64,000 bases of DNA, from NCBI RefSeq assembly GCF_026017845.1, contig NZ_CP100416.1, positions 4,435,615 through 4,499,614 of the forward strand, written 5' to 3'. The notes beneath the pieces are model-generated. The model was given only the letters and a program-made list of their open reading frames with translations. It made no database searches and was not told the origin of the DNA. Of this stretch, positions 40,945 to 56,848 are shown piece by piece (position 1 is the first letter of the stretch; each line of letters starts with the position of its first letter). The translations under genes were made by a program, and so were the position numbers. Source of the stretch: Amycolatopsis mediterranei (GTDB lineage: Bacteria; Actinomycetota; Actinomycetes; Mycobacteriales; Pseudonocardiaceae).

Positions 40945-43095
40945 GTGGCCAACCGTGCTCTGCGCTCGCCCGCCGTCGTCGCGGCCCTGACCGCGCCCGT
41001 TCTCCTGCTGGGGACCGCGACCGCGGTGGCCGCTCCCGGCTCTTCGCCCTGGCGGCAGCTGACGATCGAGACGGTGTCGAACCCGCGGCCCGAGCTCGTC
41101 AGCGGGGGACAGGTCCTGGTCAGGGTCGTCCCGGCGGAACAGCGGGTCACCGTCAGCGCCAACGGCCACGACGTCACCCCGGCGTTCCGCGCCCAGCCGG
41201 ACGGCAGCCTGCTCGGCCTGGTCACCGGCCTGCGCGACGGCGTCAACGACCTGAGCGCCCGCACGAACGGACGCGGTCCGGCCCGGTGGGCGCACCTGCG
41301 CGTCACCAACCACCCGATCACCGGGCCGGTCTTCTCCGGCTCGCAGCAGCTCCCGTTCTACTGTGAGACCCCGGCGTTCGGCCTGCCCGCCGCGGCGCAG
41401 CCGTACTGCAGCGCCCCGGCGCAGGTGAGCTACCAGTACCGGACGACCGCCGGGGCGTTCGCGCCGCTGGCGGACCCGGCGGCCCGGCCCGCGGACCTCG
41501 CGACGGCCACGGTCGGCGGACACGCGGTGCCGTACGTGGTCCGCGTCGAGCGCGGCACGATCGATCGTGCCGTCTACGAGATGGCGGCGCTCTACGACGG
41601 TGCACCCTCGCCCGTCGCGCCGGAACACAGCTGGAACGGGAAGCTGGTCTACACCTTCGGCGGCGGCTGCAACGCGGGCTACCACCAGGGCAGCTCGACC
41701 GGCGGGGTCGTCAACGACCTGTTCCTGGCCCGGGGCTACGCGGTCGCGTCGTCGACCCTGAACGTGCTCGACACCAACTGCAGCCCGATCATCTCGGCCG
41801 AAGCGGCGATGATGGTCAAGGAACACTTCGCCGAGACCTACGGCCCGGTCGCGCACACGATCGGCTGGGGTGGCTCGGGCGGGGCGATCCAGCAGTACGA
41901 CATCGCGGAGAACTACCCCGGCATCGTCGACGGCATCATCCCCGGCGTCTCGTTCCCGGACCCGCTGAGCACCGGCGGCCCGGTGTCGGACTGCCGGCTG
42001 CTCGAGCGGTACTTCGCCGGGCCGGGCGCGTCGTTCACCGCGGCGCAGAAGCAGGCCGTCGCGGGCTTCGCCAGCTACGACACCTGCGTCTCCTGGGACA
42101 AGACCTTCGCCAGCCGCGCCACCGCGACCGGCAGCTGCAACGCGGCCATCCCGGTTCCGGCGCGGTGGGATCCGGTCACCAACCCGGGCGGGGTGAAGTG
42201 CAACTCCAATGAGCAGCTGGTCAACCAGCTCGGGCGGGACCCGAAGACCGGGTTCGTGCGCAGCCCGCTGGACACCACCGGCGTGCAGTACGGCCTGAAC
42301 GCGCTGAAGGCCGGCACCATCACCGCCGCGCAGTTCGCCGACCTCAACGCGGCCATCGGTGGCCTCGACTACACCGGAACGCCTGTGCCGCAGCGGATCG
42401 CGGCCGACCCGAGGGCGCTCGACGCGGTGTACGCCGACGATCTCGTGAACTCGGCCTCGCAAGGGTTGCGGGAAACGCCGATCATCGACCAGCGGACCGA
42501 TCTCGACTTCGCCGGGTTCGGCAACGACATCCACACCACCGAGTGGTCCTACGTCATGCGGCAGCGGCTTCTGCGGGCCAACGGCACGGCGGGCAACCAG
42601 GTCATCATCGAAAACCAGCCCACCGCGGCCGAAGCGGGGGCGGCCAGTGCCTACGAGCTCGACGCCATGGACCGCTGGCTGACCGCGATCGACGCCGACC
42701 GCTCGCACCGGAGCCGACAGCTGAAGGTGCTGGCGAACCGGCCGGGCGACCTCGGCGACGGGTGCTACCTCTCCGCCACGTCGCGGATCACCGAGAAGCT
42801 GACGTACCCGGCGAGCGGCCAGTGCGGCACGCAGTACCCGGTCGCAACGAACACCCGGATCGTCGCGGGGGAGGGCCTGGCCCTCGACGTGCTGAAGTGC
42901 CGGCTGAAGCCGCTGGACTTCCGCGACTACCCGGTCACCTTCACCGCCGCGGACCGGCAGCGGCTGCGGTCGGTGTTCCCGGACGGGGTGTGCGATTACC
43001 GCCGCCCGGGCGTCGGCCAGCGTCCCCCGATCGGGACGTGGCTGAGCTACGGCGACGAACGGACCGGCACCACGCCGCCGACGAAGCCGCGGTGA
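40945..43095 (+). CDS. Secreted DUF6351 family protein (alpha/beta-hydrolase-like)
   Basis: A 716-residue secreted protein with a signal peptide ending near A-V-A-A at residue ~32. An Ig-like N-terminal region (~35-130) precedes a large domain with an alpha/beta-hydrolase-type nucleophile elbow, G-W-G-G-S-G-G near residue 313, and several Cys that could pair as disulphides. Members are actinobacterial and uncharacterised as far as I know. The GTG start at 40945 fits a CGGAG site, and the alternative ATG codons are in other frames. Position directly after a polyester hydrolase suggests action on released oligomers, an inference from context only. Confidence 0.8.
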   Translation: MANRALRSPAVVAALTAPVLLLGTATAVAAPGSSPWRQLTIETVSNPRPELVSGGQVLVRVVPAEQRVTVSANGHDVTPAFRAQPDGSLLGLVTGLRDGVNDLSARTNGRGPARWAHLRVTNHPITGPVFSGSQQLPFYCETPAFGLPAAAQPYCSAPAQVSYQYRTTAGAFAPLADPAARPADLATATVGGHAVPYVVRVERGTIDRAVYEMAALYDGAPSPVAPEHSWNGKLVYTFGGGCNAGYHQGSSTGGVVNDLFLARGYAVASSTLNVLDTNCSPIISAEAAMMVKEHFAETYGPVAHTIGWGGSGGAIQQYDIAENYPGIVDGIIPGVSFPDPLSTGGPVSDCRLLERYFAGPGASFTAAQKQAVAGFASYDTCVSWDKTFASRATATGSCNAAIPVPARWDPVTNPGGVKCNSNEQLVNQLGRDPKTGFVRSPLDTTGVQYGLNALKAGTITAAQFADLNAAIGGLDYTGTPVPQRIAADPRALDAVYADDLVNSASQGLRETPIIDQRTDLDFAGFGNDIHTTEWSYVMRQRLLRANGTAGNQVIIENQPTAAEAGAASAYELDAMDRWLTAIDADRSHRSRQLKVLANRPGDLGDGCYLSATSRITEKLTYPASGQCGTQYPVATNTRIVAGEGLALDVLKCRLKPLDFRDYPVTFTAADRQRLRSVFPDGVCDYRRPGVGQRPPIGTWLSYGDERTGTTPPTKPR

Positions 43096-43114
43096 TTGCG
43101 GTATACCCGGAGCA

Positions 43115-49493
<6,379 letters not shown>

Positions 49494-49504
<11 letters not shown>

Positions 49505-50681
49505 CGGGCAGGCTCGAGACGCCGCGCAGCAAGCCACCGCGGCGCCACTCGATGTCCTCCGGGGAGATCGCGAGGCGCAGGTCCGGCCGGCGACGGACCA
49601 GCGTCGAGAGCAGGACCCGCAGCTCCAGCCTCGCCAGCGGCGCGCCGACGCAGTGGTGCACGCCGAAACCGAACGCGACGTGGTGGTTGACCTTGCGGCC
49701 GAAGTCCATCTCCCCGGCCGAGGGGAACACCGATTCGTCGCGGTTGGCCGAGTCCAGCTGGACCAGGACCGCGTCGCCGGCCCGGATGGCCTGGCCGCCG
49801 ATCTCCAGGTCCTCCCGGGCGATCCGGGCGAAATCCGCCACCGTTGCCAGCGGCACGAACCGCAGCAGCTCCTCCACCGCCGACGGGACCAGCTCGGGAC
49901 GGGCGACGAGTGCCGTCCACCGTTCGCGGTCGGACAGCAGCTCGACCAGGATGCTGCCGGTGAGGTTCGCCGTGCTCTCGTGGCCACCGGCCAGCAGGGC
50001 CACGCCGAGCATGAGCAGCTCGTCGTCCGTGAGGCGGTCTTCCTCGTCGCGGGCCGCGGCGAGGGCGGTCAGCAGGTCGTCGGCGGGCTCTTCCCGGCGT
50101 CGGGCGATCAGGGTTTTCAGCGCGCCCGCCAGCTTTCCGCGGGCTTCCGTGACGTCCGCCGGGGTGACGGTCCCGCCCGAGGCGACCAGCGTTTCGGTGC
50201 ACTCGCGCACCATCGGCAGTTCGCCCGGCGGAACGCCGAGCAGCTCGCCGATCACCAGGACGGGCAGCTCCCACGCGACCGCCGAGGCGAAGTCCGCGGG
50301 CGGCCTGATGCCGTCGAGGAGCGTGTCGACGATCTCCTGGATCCGGGGCCGGAGCAGCTCCACCCGCCGGCCGGTGAACGCCTTGGCGACGAGGGCGCGG
50401 ACGCGGTTGTGCTCCGGCGGGTCCATGGCCAGCAGGTTGCCCGCCGGTTCGAAACCGGGCCGCCCGCGCGGCACATCGGCACCGGCCGCGGCGGCGCGGG
50501 AGAACCGCGGATCCGACAGCACGAACCGCGTCTGTTCGTAGCGCGTCACCAGCCAGGCATCGCCGCCGTAGGGCATCGTGACGCGGACCGGCGCCGCGGA
50601 CTTCCGCAGCTCGGCGAACCGCGGATGGGCCTGCAGCGCCACGGCGTCCCCGAAGGGGTAGGGAACCGGCTGGGCGTCCAT
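49494..50681 (-). CDS. Cytochrome P450
   Basis: A 395-residue soluble bacterial P450 of the CYP105/107-like type. The I-helix reads A-G-G-H-E-S-T near residue 235 (Ser in the first Thr position), the K-helix E-E-L-L-R near residue 275, and the haem loop F-G-F-G-V-H-H-C-V-G near residue 340 holds the thiolate Cys. Its last 11 bp overlap the PKS 3' end tail to tail. It may oxidise the PKS product or an unrelated compound. No ferredoxin gene is adjacent, so electrons must come from elsewhere, possibly the MOSC fusion or another reductase. Confidence 0.93.
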
Positions 50682-50749
50682 CGCCTCATCGTGCGGCAGG
50701 GGTGCGCCGCGGTGTACCGCCCATCGGTGGTCGGGGAAGGCGGTGCCCT

Positions 50750-51340
50750 TCATCCCCGATGCTGGGCCAGTTCCGCCGCGCCGAAGGAGACGTCGAAGCG
50801 GTCGCACCAGATACTGACGCTGGTGTAGGCGGTCAGGTCGGTGCCGGCCGGCAGCGGGTAGTTCTGGTTTCCCTTGTTCCCTTTGAGCTTGCCCGCGTCG
50901 AGGTGCTTGCCGTCGTCGAAGACGTCCCAGCCGTCCTTGCCCGGTTTCACCGGGGCGTCGGTGAGCCAGACGTGCACGTCGGGGCCGCTGCTGGTGGCCA
51001 GGTTCTCCAGCCGCAGCACGAGTGACCCGTCGGCCGCGCGCAGGAGCCGGACGGTGCCCGTGGTCCGGTGCTCGTGGCTGATCAGGGTGCCGCCGGCGAG
51101 TTCGGTGGGCTCGGCGGGTTTGGCGGGCTTGGTGGCCTCGGCCGAAGGGGGCGCCGAGGGCAGTGCGGACGGCGACGGTGGAGCGGGCACCGGCGCGGCG
51201 GCCGGCAGGTCCTCCTGGACCGTCTCGTCCACCACCAGCTGCCACGGCTGGAACCAGAACAACCCGGCCGCGACGGCGACCACGCCCGTCACCAGGATGC
51301 TCAGGACCCAGGGCCGGCCGATCAGCCGCGTCCGGTTCAT
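50750..51340 (-). CDS. DM13-domain membrane-anchored protein
   Basis: A 196-residue protein with one N-terminal helix (~10-30), a Pro/Ala linker (~45-75) and a C-terminal DM13 domain (~80-190). The domain includes G-T-V-R-L-L, V-H-V-W-L-T near residue 120 and V-S-I-W-C-D-R-F near residue 178 with its conserved Cys. DM13 domains are proposed redox/cytochrome-like electron-transfer modules exposed at the cell surface. ATG 51340 has GGAGGAG upstream. It lies 68 bp downstream of nothing co-directional except the P450 start, so it could be co-transcribed with the P450. Confidence 0.87.
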   Translation of the reverse strand: MNRTRLIGRPWVLSILVTGVVAVAAGLFWFQPWQLVVDETVQEDLPAAAPVPAPPSPSALPSAPPSAEATKPAKPAEPTELAGGTLISHEHRTTGTVRLLRAADGSLVLRLENLATSSGPDVHVWLTDAPVKPGKDGWDVFDDGKHLDAGKLKGNKGNQNYPLPAGTDLTAYTSVSIWCDRFDVSFGAAELAQHRG

Positions 51341-51551
51341 CGCGCACTCCTCCGTCTTCGCTCTTCTCCCGGTTCAGTCAACGGGACGAATCGCCCAGCG
51401 ACGTCCGGTGCGCGGTTACCGATCTCTTACGGGCGCCGCGCGGACCAGGCAACCGATTCCTTTCCCGGGCGGCCGCGGTCTCCCTGTCGGAGGTACGGCC
51501 CACCCAAGTGGCCGGCCCCGCCGAAGCCACCGAGAAGGAGAGCCGATCGCC

Positions 51552-52544
51552 GTGAGCGTTCCCACCACCATGCGTGCCCTGCAGCAGACGTCGCTGGACG
51601 GACCGCAGGACATGCGCCTGATCACCGACGCGCCGGTGCCGAGCCCGGGCCGGGGTGAGGTCCTGATCCGGGTTGCCGCCGCCGGGGTCAACTTCGCCGA
51701 CCTGTCGAAAGCCCATGGCACCTTCCGGGACGGCCCGAAACCGCCGTACCGGGCGGGTTTCGAGGCGGCCGGCGAGGTCGTGGCCGTGGGGGAGGGGGTG
51801 ACCGGCCCGCCACCGGGGACGCTCGTGATCGGCATCGGCGACGGGGCCTTCGCGGAATACCTGGTCCTGCCGGCGGCGGCCGCGATGCCGGTGCCGGCGG
51901 GCTGGAGCGCCGGGCAGGCGCTGGGCCTGGCCGTGAACTGGCCCACCGCGCTCGCCGCGCTCAAGCCGCTCGGCCGGGTGACGGCCGGGGAGACGGTGGT
52001 CGTCCCCGCCGCGGCGGGCGCGACCGGCCAGGCCGCGCTGACCCTGGCCAAGCACTACGGCGCGACCGTCGTCGCCACCGCCGCACCGGGCAAGCACGAG
52101 ACCGTGCGGGCGCTGGGAGCCGACCATGTCCTGGACTCCCGCGACGGCGACCTCGCCGCCGAGGTCCGGCGCCTGACCGGCGGGGCCGGCGCCGACCTGG
52201 TGCTGGAATCGGCCGGCGGTGCCACGTTCCCCGCGAGCCTGGCCGCGGCCAAGCCGGTCACCGGCCGGGTCGTCGTCTACGGCCTGGCGGGCGGCGAAGC
52301 TTCGCTCACCAACTGGGAACTGGTCTACCGGCATCAGGTCCACGTCATCGGCTTCAACATCGGCACCCTGATCCGGTCCGCACCCGCGATCTTCGGCGAG
52401 GTGATGGGCGAACTCGCCGCGCTCGTCGCCGCCGGCGTCGTCACCCCCGCGCGCCCGGCCACCTACGACCTGGCCGACGGCCCCAAGGCCCTCGCCGAAC
52501 TGGCCGCCCGGGCGACCGTCGGCAAGCTGGCCCTGCTGCCGTGA
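51552..52544 (+). CDS. Zinc-type NADPH:quinone oxidoreductase (MDR superfamily)
   Basis: A 330-residue medium-chain dehydrogenase of the quinone-reductase branch. The GroES-like half (~10-125) has G-V-N-F-A-D, and the Rossmann half has A-A-A-G-A-T-G-Q-A-A near residue 158. Catalytic zinc ligands of alcohol dehydrogenases are absent, as expected for this branch. It probably reduces quinones or enones with NADPH. GTG 51552 is selected because AAGGAG lies 12 nt upstream. An internal ATG at 51570 is an alternative. It is divergent from the DM13 gene. Confidence 0.88.
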   Translation: MSVPTTMRALQQTSLDGPQDMRLITDAPVPSPGRGEVLIRVAAAGVNFADLSKAHGTFRDGPKPPYRAGFEAAGEVVAVGEGVTGPPPGTLVIGIGDGAFAEYLVLPAAAAMPVPAGWSAGQALGLAVNWPTALAALKPLGRVTAGETVVVPAAAGATGQAALTLAKHYGATVVATAAPGKHETVRALGADHVLDSRDGDLAAEVRRLTGGAGADLVLESAGGATFPASLAAAKPVTGRVVVYGLAGGEASLTNWELVYRHQVHVIGFNIGTLIRSAPAIFGEVMGELAALVAAGVVTPARPATYDLADGPKALAELAARATVGKLALLP

Positions 52545-52797
52545 CCGGCACCGTGGGCCCGGCCGCCGAGCCGGGGGCGCTGTCCGAACCGCGCCACGCC
52601 AACACCCGGCGAAGCAGTATCCGGGCCGCACCACCGAAGATGCCGCGGCGAACCCGCGGCCGGATCCTCCGGCTCGACGACGGGGGACCGCGGGCGCCGC
52701 CGTTCGCGGAGGCCTGCTGACCTGTGCTTCGATTCCTTTTCCGCGGTGTGCCGGTCGTACCGGGACAGAGATCGATCGAGTGGAACGAGGAGCACGC

Positions 52798-53784
52798 ATG
52801 GCCGGCAGGCAATCCGCGGCGGCGCGGGACCAGGACCGGTTCGCCGCCGAAACCGCGGGGTGCCGCCGGGAGCTGCTGGCGCACTGCTACCGCATGGCCG
52901 GTTCGGCGCACGACGCCGAGGACCTGGTGCAGGAAACCTACCTGCGGGCGTGGCGGTCCTACGCCGGGTTCGAGGGGCGTGCGTCGATCCGGTCGTGGCT
53001 CTACGCCATCGCCACCAACGTGTGCCTGACCGCGTTGGAGCCACGCCGGAACCGGGTGCTGCCGTCCGGGCTGACCGGTCCGCACGACGGGCCCGATCGC
53101 CCGCCGGTCCCGGCCGCGCCGGGCGAAGTCTCCTGGCTGGAGCCGTTGCCGGACCACTGGGTCGCCGATCCGGCGGCGGTGCTGGTCGCGCGGGAGTCCC
53201 TGCGGCTCGCGCTCGTGGTCAGCTTGCAGCACCTGCCGGCGCGCCAGCGCGCGATCTTGCTCCTGCGGGAGGTGCTGGCGTTCACCGCACCGGAGACGGC
53301 CCGGATCCTCGGCACCACCACGGCGGCGGTGAAGAGCGGCCTGCAGCGCGCCCGGGCCCGGCTCGACGACCTCGAAACACCGACCGAGGACCTGCTCGAA
53401 CCCACCGACCGGCGGGCGCGTGCGCTGCTCGAGGGGTACATCGCCGCGTTCGAACGCTCCGACGCCGGCCTCTTGGAACGGGTGCTGCGCGCGGACGCCA
53501 CGCTGGAGGCGGCCCCGTTCCGCGACTGGTACGCGGGCCGGGTGAAGTGCCTCCACCTCCTCGAGACGTACGTTCTCGGTACGCCGGGCGACTGGCGGAT
53601 GAGCGCCACCACCGCCAACGGCCAGCCGGCCGCCGCCGTGTACCACCGGGACACCGGCGGTGTCCTGCGGGCCCACGGCGTCGTGGTGCTGACCCCGACG
53701 GTCACCGGCATCTCGCGGGTGGTCGAGTTCCACGACCCGGCGCTGGTCACCGCGTTCGGCTTTCCGGACCGGTGCCCGGATTGA
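52798..53784 (+). CDS. ECF sigma factor with C-terminal SnoaL-like domain
   Basis: A 328-residue sigma-70-type factor. Region 2 (~15-85) has D-A-E-D-L-V-Q-E-T-Y-L-R-A-W and region 4 (~140-195) has L-P-A-R-Q-R-A-I-L-L-L-R-E-V. The last ~120 residues (~205-325) resemble SnoaL/NTF2-like domains (L-L-E-G-Y-I-A-A-F-E-R-S-D). In such ECF groups the extra domain takes part in control and no separate anti-sigma gene is needed, consistent with none here. ATG 52798 follows GAGGAG. The preceding 253-bp gap contains no convincing gene. Confidence 0.9.
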   Translation: MAGRQSAAARDQDRFAAETAGCRRELLAHCYRMAGSAHDAEDLVQETYLRAWRSYAGFEGRASIRSWLYAIATNVCLTALEPRRNRVLPSGLTGPHDGPDRPPVPAAPGEVSWLEPLPDHWVADPAAVLVARESLRLALVVSLQHLPARQRAILLLREVLAFTAPETARILGTTTAAVKSGLQRARARLDDLETPTEDLLEPTDRRARALLEGYIAAFERSDAGLLERVLRADATLEAAPFRDWYAGRVKCLHLLETYVLGTPGDWRMSATTANGQPAAAVYHRDTGGVLRAHGVVVLTPTVTGISRVVEFHDPALVTAFGFPDRCPD

Positions 53785-53791
53785 CCGGGGC

Positions 53792-56467
53792 TCAGGGTTC
53801 GGTACCCCAGGTCAGGGCGGCGGACTGGTAGGCGGTGGCGGTGGCGAGGTCGGTGAAGGACGCGGCGGTGCGGTAGCTGTAGTCGTCGGACTGGTCGAAG
53901 GCGGACCAGTCCGCTTTGGCCACCCGGACCTGGAGCTCGCCGGTGGTCGCGCCGGCGGCGAGGGTGCCGCCGGTGAAGCCGACCTCGACGTAGGCATCGG
54001 CGCCCGGGCGCGGCGTGCCGAGCTTCACGACGCGCACGGTGACGTTGCCGCAGCCGGGAACCGCGTAGTCGCACCAGACCTGGTAGCCCGGGTTGGCGGC
54101 GTCGCCGGTGAACCAATAGCGCGCGGTGACGCTGCTCAGCGGTACCGGCGTGCTGCCCCGGTTGACGATCTGGAGGCTGGTGCGGATCTGGTTGCCGGTC
54201 GCGGCACTGCCGCCGCGCTGCTGCACCGCGAGCGAGCCGGTGCCGGTGCCGGTGGTCGTGGTGGTGACCGCAACCGGGCTGCTGGGCGGCGACTGGTTGC
54301 CGGCGGCGTCGCGAGCGCGGACCGAGAACGTGTACGCGGTGCCGGGCGTGAGGCCGGTGACCTGGTAGCTGGTGCCCGTGGTGCTGCCGATCGTCGCGCC
54401 TGCCGAGTCGAGCACGTCGTAACCGGCGACGCCGACGTCGTCGGTGGCGGCCGTCCAGCTGAGGGTGACGCCGGTGCTGCCGGCGGTGGCGGTGACCCCG
54501 GTGGGTGCGGTCGGCGCGGTGGTGTCGCCGGTGGACTGTCCCGGCTGGCTGCCCCACACCACCGCGGCGCCCTGCGTGAGCACGAGCTGCGGGTCGTCGG
54601 CGGGCGCGCTGCCGCTGGGGGCGAGGCCGGTGTGCGACCAGTCGTTGCCGGGTGCCCAGGTGCCGGTGCTGCTGATCCGGAACTGCACTTCCTTGCGGTA
54701 GCGGGACTGCCCGCCGGGGGCGACGCCGCCGGAGCACGGCACCTCGACGTAGTAGATCGCGCCGGAGAACTGGTGCAGGGTGGGCGCGTCGCACTGGTTG
54801 TACGCGGAAGTCACCGAGATCTGGCCCGGCGTGGTGCTGCCGTCGAGGGTGAAGTAGTAGCGCAGCGAACCGGTGAACGTGCGGGCCGGCCACGCCGACT
54901 TGTTGATCACGTACGCCTTGACCTCGGTGAACGTGCCGCCGTCGGGCTGGTTGAGCGCGCCTTGCGCCAGGATCTCGGGGCCGTCGGGGCTTTCCTTCGG
55001 GGGGAAGGCGGCCAGTGGCGTGCCGCCGTACTCGCCGTAGAGCCGGGCCAGGGCACCGGTGAAGCCGGCGTTGTAGTCGAGGGCCACCTCGTTCATCGTG
55101 TAGTTGGTGCGATCGTCCGTGTACGCGTCGTTGGGCGAGGACGGGCCGCCGACGAGCGCGCCGTACAGGACGTGCCGGCTCTGCGCCGGTTCGTTGATGT
55201 TGTCGGCCCAGGAGCCGTGCGCGGTGCGGTGGTGCGGGTTGCGGGGCGGATTGACGCCGAACCCGACCTCGAAGCTCGCGCCGCGCGGGTTGTCGCCGAG
55301 CGCGTAGTCGATCTGCCGCACGCCGAAGTCGTGGTACGTGGTCGCCCGCGTGGGATCGCTGGTGCGCAACGAATCCGCGTAGGTGAGCGCCACGAACGCG
55401 GTGTTCGCCGCGTACCGCAGCGAGCCCCACTGGTCGAGCACGGCCTGGCCGCCGGGAGAGTAGGGCACGTGCTGGCCGTTGACGCCGGTGGTCCACCAGT
55501 CCAGCCAGCGGTTGGCGTCGGCGACGTACTCGGGGTCGTGGGTGAGCTGGGCGAGCAGGACGTAGGCGCCGTAGGACTTGTCGTCCCAGGCCAGCGTCCA
55601 GCGGTAGGAGCGGGTGGTGGTCTGCGGCTCGGTGGACAGCTTCTCGTACTCGGCGCGCGCCTTGGTCAGGTAGCCGGCGTCCCCGGTGGCCTTGTAAAGC
55701 CAGATCGCGCTCCACACCAGCTCGTCCTGGTAACCGCTCCAGGACTTGTAGAAGTTCTGGGCGTCGGTGATGCAGTTCGAGTAGACGCCCCGGTGGTTGT
55801 CGGCGAACGAGTACAGCTGCTTGGCGTGGGTGAGCAGGGTGGCCGCGTAGGTGGGGTCGTCGGCCTGGAACACCATCGAGCTCGCGGCCATCTGCGCGGC
55901 GGCCTCGCCGGCGAGGTCCGAGCCGGGGCAGGAGTCGTCGATGCGGTAGGCGGGCCGGGCCATCGCCATCGTCTCGGCCGGGCCCCACCACTTGTGGTCG
56001 TCGTCGCCCTTGCCGACCTGGCCGTAGAGCACGTCGGGTTGCGGGTGCGCCTTGATCAGCCAGTCGTCGCCCCAGCGCAGGTTCGAGAGCAGGGACGACC
56101 ACTGGCCGGAGTTCTGGTAGGCACCGCGGTTCTCCAGCGCGCCCCAGGCGAGCATGGTCATGCTGAACTCGAACGGCAGCCCGAACTTGACGTGGTCACC
56201 GGCGTCGTAGAACCCGCCGGTCAGGTCGAGGCCGACGTCCTTGCCGTCGGCGAGGGCGGACGGGCCGCGCCAGGAGACCCGGTTGCCGGCGGGCAGCGCG
56301 CCGGAGCGCTGAGCGTCGTAGAACCAGACGGCCTTCTGCAGTGCTTCGCCGTAGTTGAACTTCCCGGCCGGAGCGCCTGCGGACACTCCCGGAGCCACCA
56401 AGGTCAGGCCGAGCACGAGCAGCGCCACGGCCGCGCGGGCCACCGCCTTCGTCGTCGAAGTACGCAC
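53792..56467 (-). CDS. Secreted GH9 endoglucanase with CBM3c, Fn3 and CBM3
   Basis: An 891-residue secreted cellulase. The signal peptide ends near V-S-A at residue 29. The GH9 (alpha/alpha)6 domain (~35-480) has Y-D-A-G-D-H-V-K-F near residue 88 with the catalytic Asp pair and N-E-V-A-L-D-Y-N-A-G-F near residue 455 with the acid Glu. A CBM3c (~495-645), an Fn3 domain (~665-745) and a second CBM3 (~755-891) follow. GH9-CBM3c pairs are typical of processive endoglucanases. The usual actinobacterial C-terminal CBM2 is replaced here by CBM3. The GTG start follows GGAGGAGG, with a CebR-like box 22 bp upstream. Confidence 0.93.
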   Translation of the reverse strand: MRTSTTKAVARAAVALLVLGLTLVAPGVSAGAPAGKFNYGEALQKAVWFYDAQRSGALPAGNRVSWRGPSALADGKDVGLDLTGGFYDAGDHVKFGLPFEFSMTMLAWGALENRGAYQNSGQWSSLLSNLRWGDDWLIKAHPQPDVLYGQVGKGDDDHKWWGPAETMAMARPAYRIDDSCPGSDLAGEAAAQMAASSMVFQADDPTYAATLLTHAKQLYSFADNHRGVYSNCITDAQNFYKSWSGYQDELVWSAIWLYKATGDAGYLTKARAEYEKLSTEPQTTTRSYRWTLAWDDKSYGAYVLLAQLTHDPEYVADANRWLDWWTTGVNGQHVPYSPGGQAVLDQWGSLRYAANTAFVALTYADSLRTSDPTRATTYHDFGVRQIDYALGDNPRGASFEVGFGVNPPRNPHHRTAHGSWADNINEPAQSRHVLYGALVGGPSSPNDAYTDDRTNYTMNEVALDYNAGFTGALARLYGEYGGTPLAAFPPKESPDGPEILAQGALNQPDGGTFTEVKAYVINKSAWPARTFTGSLRYYFTLDGSTTPGQISVTSAYNQCDAPTLHQFSGAIYYVEVPCSGGVAPGGQSRYRKEVQFRISSTGTWAPGNDWSHTGLAPSGSAPADDPQLVLTQGAAVVWGSQPGQSTGDTTAPTAPTGVTATAGSTGVTLSWTAATDDVGVAGYDVLDSAGATIGSTTGTSYQVTGLTPGTAYTFSVRARDAAGNQSPPSSPVAVTTTTTGTGTGSLAVQQRGGSAATGNQIRTSLQIVNRGSTPVPLSSVTARYWFTGDAANPGYQVWCDYAVPGCGNVTVRVVKLGTPRPGADAYVEVGFTGGTLAAGATTGELQVRVAKADWSAFDQSDDYSYRTAASFTDLATATAYQSAALTWGTEP

Positions 56468-56489
56468 TCCGCCTCCTCCTCGTCGAGTC

Positions 56490-56503
56490 TGGGAGCGCTT
56501 CCA
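56490..56503. promoter_or_regulatory. CebR-like operator before GH9 cellulase
   Basis: TGGGAGCGCTTCCA differs from the perfect CebR palindrome by one base. It covers the expected transcription start of the GH9 promoter, 22 bp before the GTG. Confidence 0.78.
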
Positions 56504-56510
56504 GAACGAA

Positions 56511-56539
56511 AGAGTAAGAAGCCGGGCGCGCTGTGTAAA
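56511..56539 (-). promoter_or_regulatory. Predicted promoter of the GH9 gene
   Basis: On the minus strand, TTTACA (56539-56534), a 17-bp spacer and TACTCT (56516-56511). The CebR-like box begins 7 bp downstream. Confidence 0.6.
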
Positions 56540-56675
56540 GCATCCAGTGCGGTTGCCGACCGTTCTCGAACCGATTCGACTGCGCCTTGGGTGGCGGTGT
56601 AACTTTCACCTCCCTTCCGGCCCTGCTGTCGGGAATCGGGTGTCGGTTCAAGGGGTCGTGGATGACTAATGCTGT

Positions 56676-56703
56676 TTGACACTAACGAGTATTGGCCGAT
56701 AGT
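56676..56703 (+). promoter_or_regulatory. Candidate promoter 1 of the GH-A glycosidase
   Basis: TTGACA (56676-56681), a 16-bp spacer and GATAGT (56698-56703). A CACTA/TAGTG inverted repeat overlaps it and could be an operator. Confidence 0.45.
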
Positions 56704-56760
56704 GCACGGTCGAACGGAACTCAAACAGTGACCATTGTGGACAGTGGGCGCACGGCGTCA

Positions 56761-56790
56761 TTGACCTCCCGTCGACCGGGTTCGTACGAT
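56761..56790 (+). promoter_or_regulatory. Candidate promoter 2 of the GH-A glycosidase
   Basis: TTGACC (56761-56766), an 18-bp spacer and TACGAT (56785-56790), with the ATG 58 bp further on. It is the nearer of the two candidates. Confidence 0.45.
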
Positions 56791-56848
56791 GCTGCCGAGC
56801 CGACCGGGCGAACCGGTTCGACGGCTCGCCGAACCGCAGGAGGAGTCG

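Larger units (their letters stand above)
56468..56848. other. Divergent control region between GH9 and GH-A glycosidase genes
   Basis: These 381 bp are less GC-rich than the surroundings. They contain the GH9 promoter with its CebR-like box (left) and two candidate promoters for the rightward glycosidase operon. No small gene is supported. Confidence 0.7.

Noticed and set aside
52545..52797. Possible small gene of ~56 residues between the oxidoreductase and the sigma factor
   Set aside because: No ribosome binding site, Arg/Pro-rich composition and no recognisable pattern.
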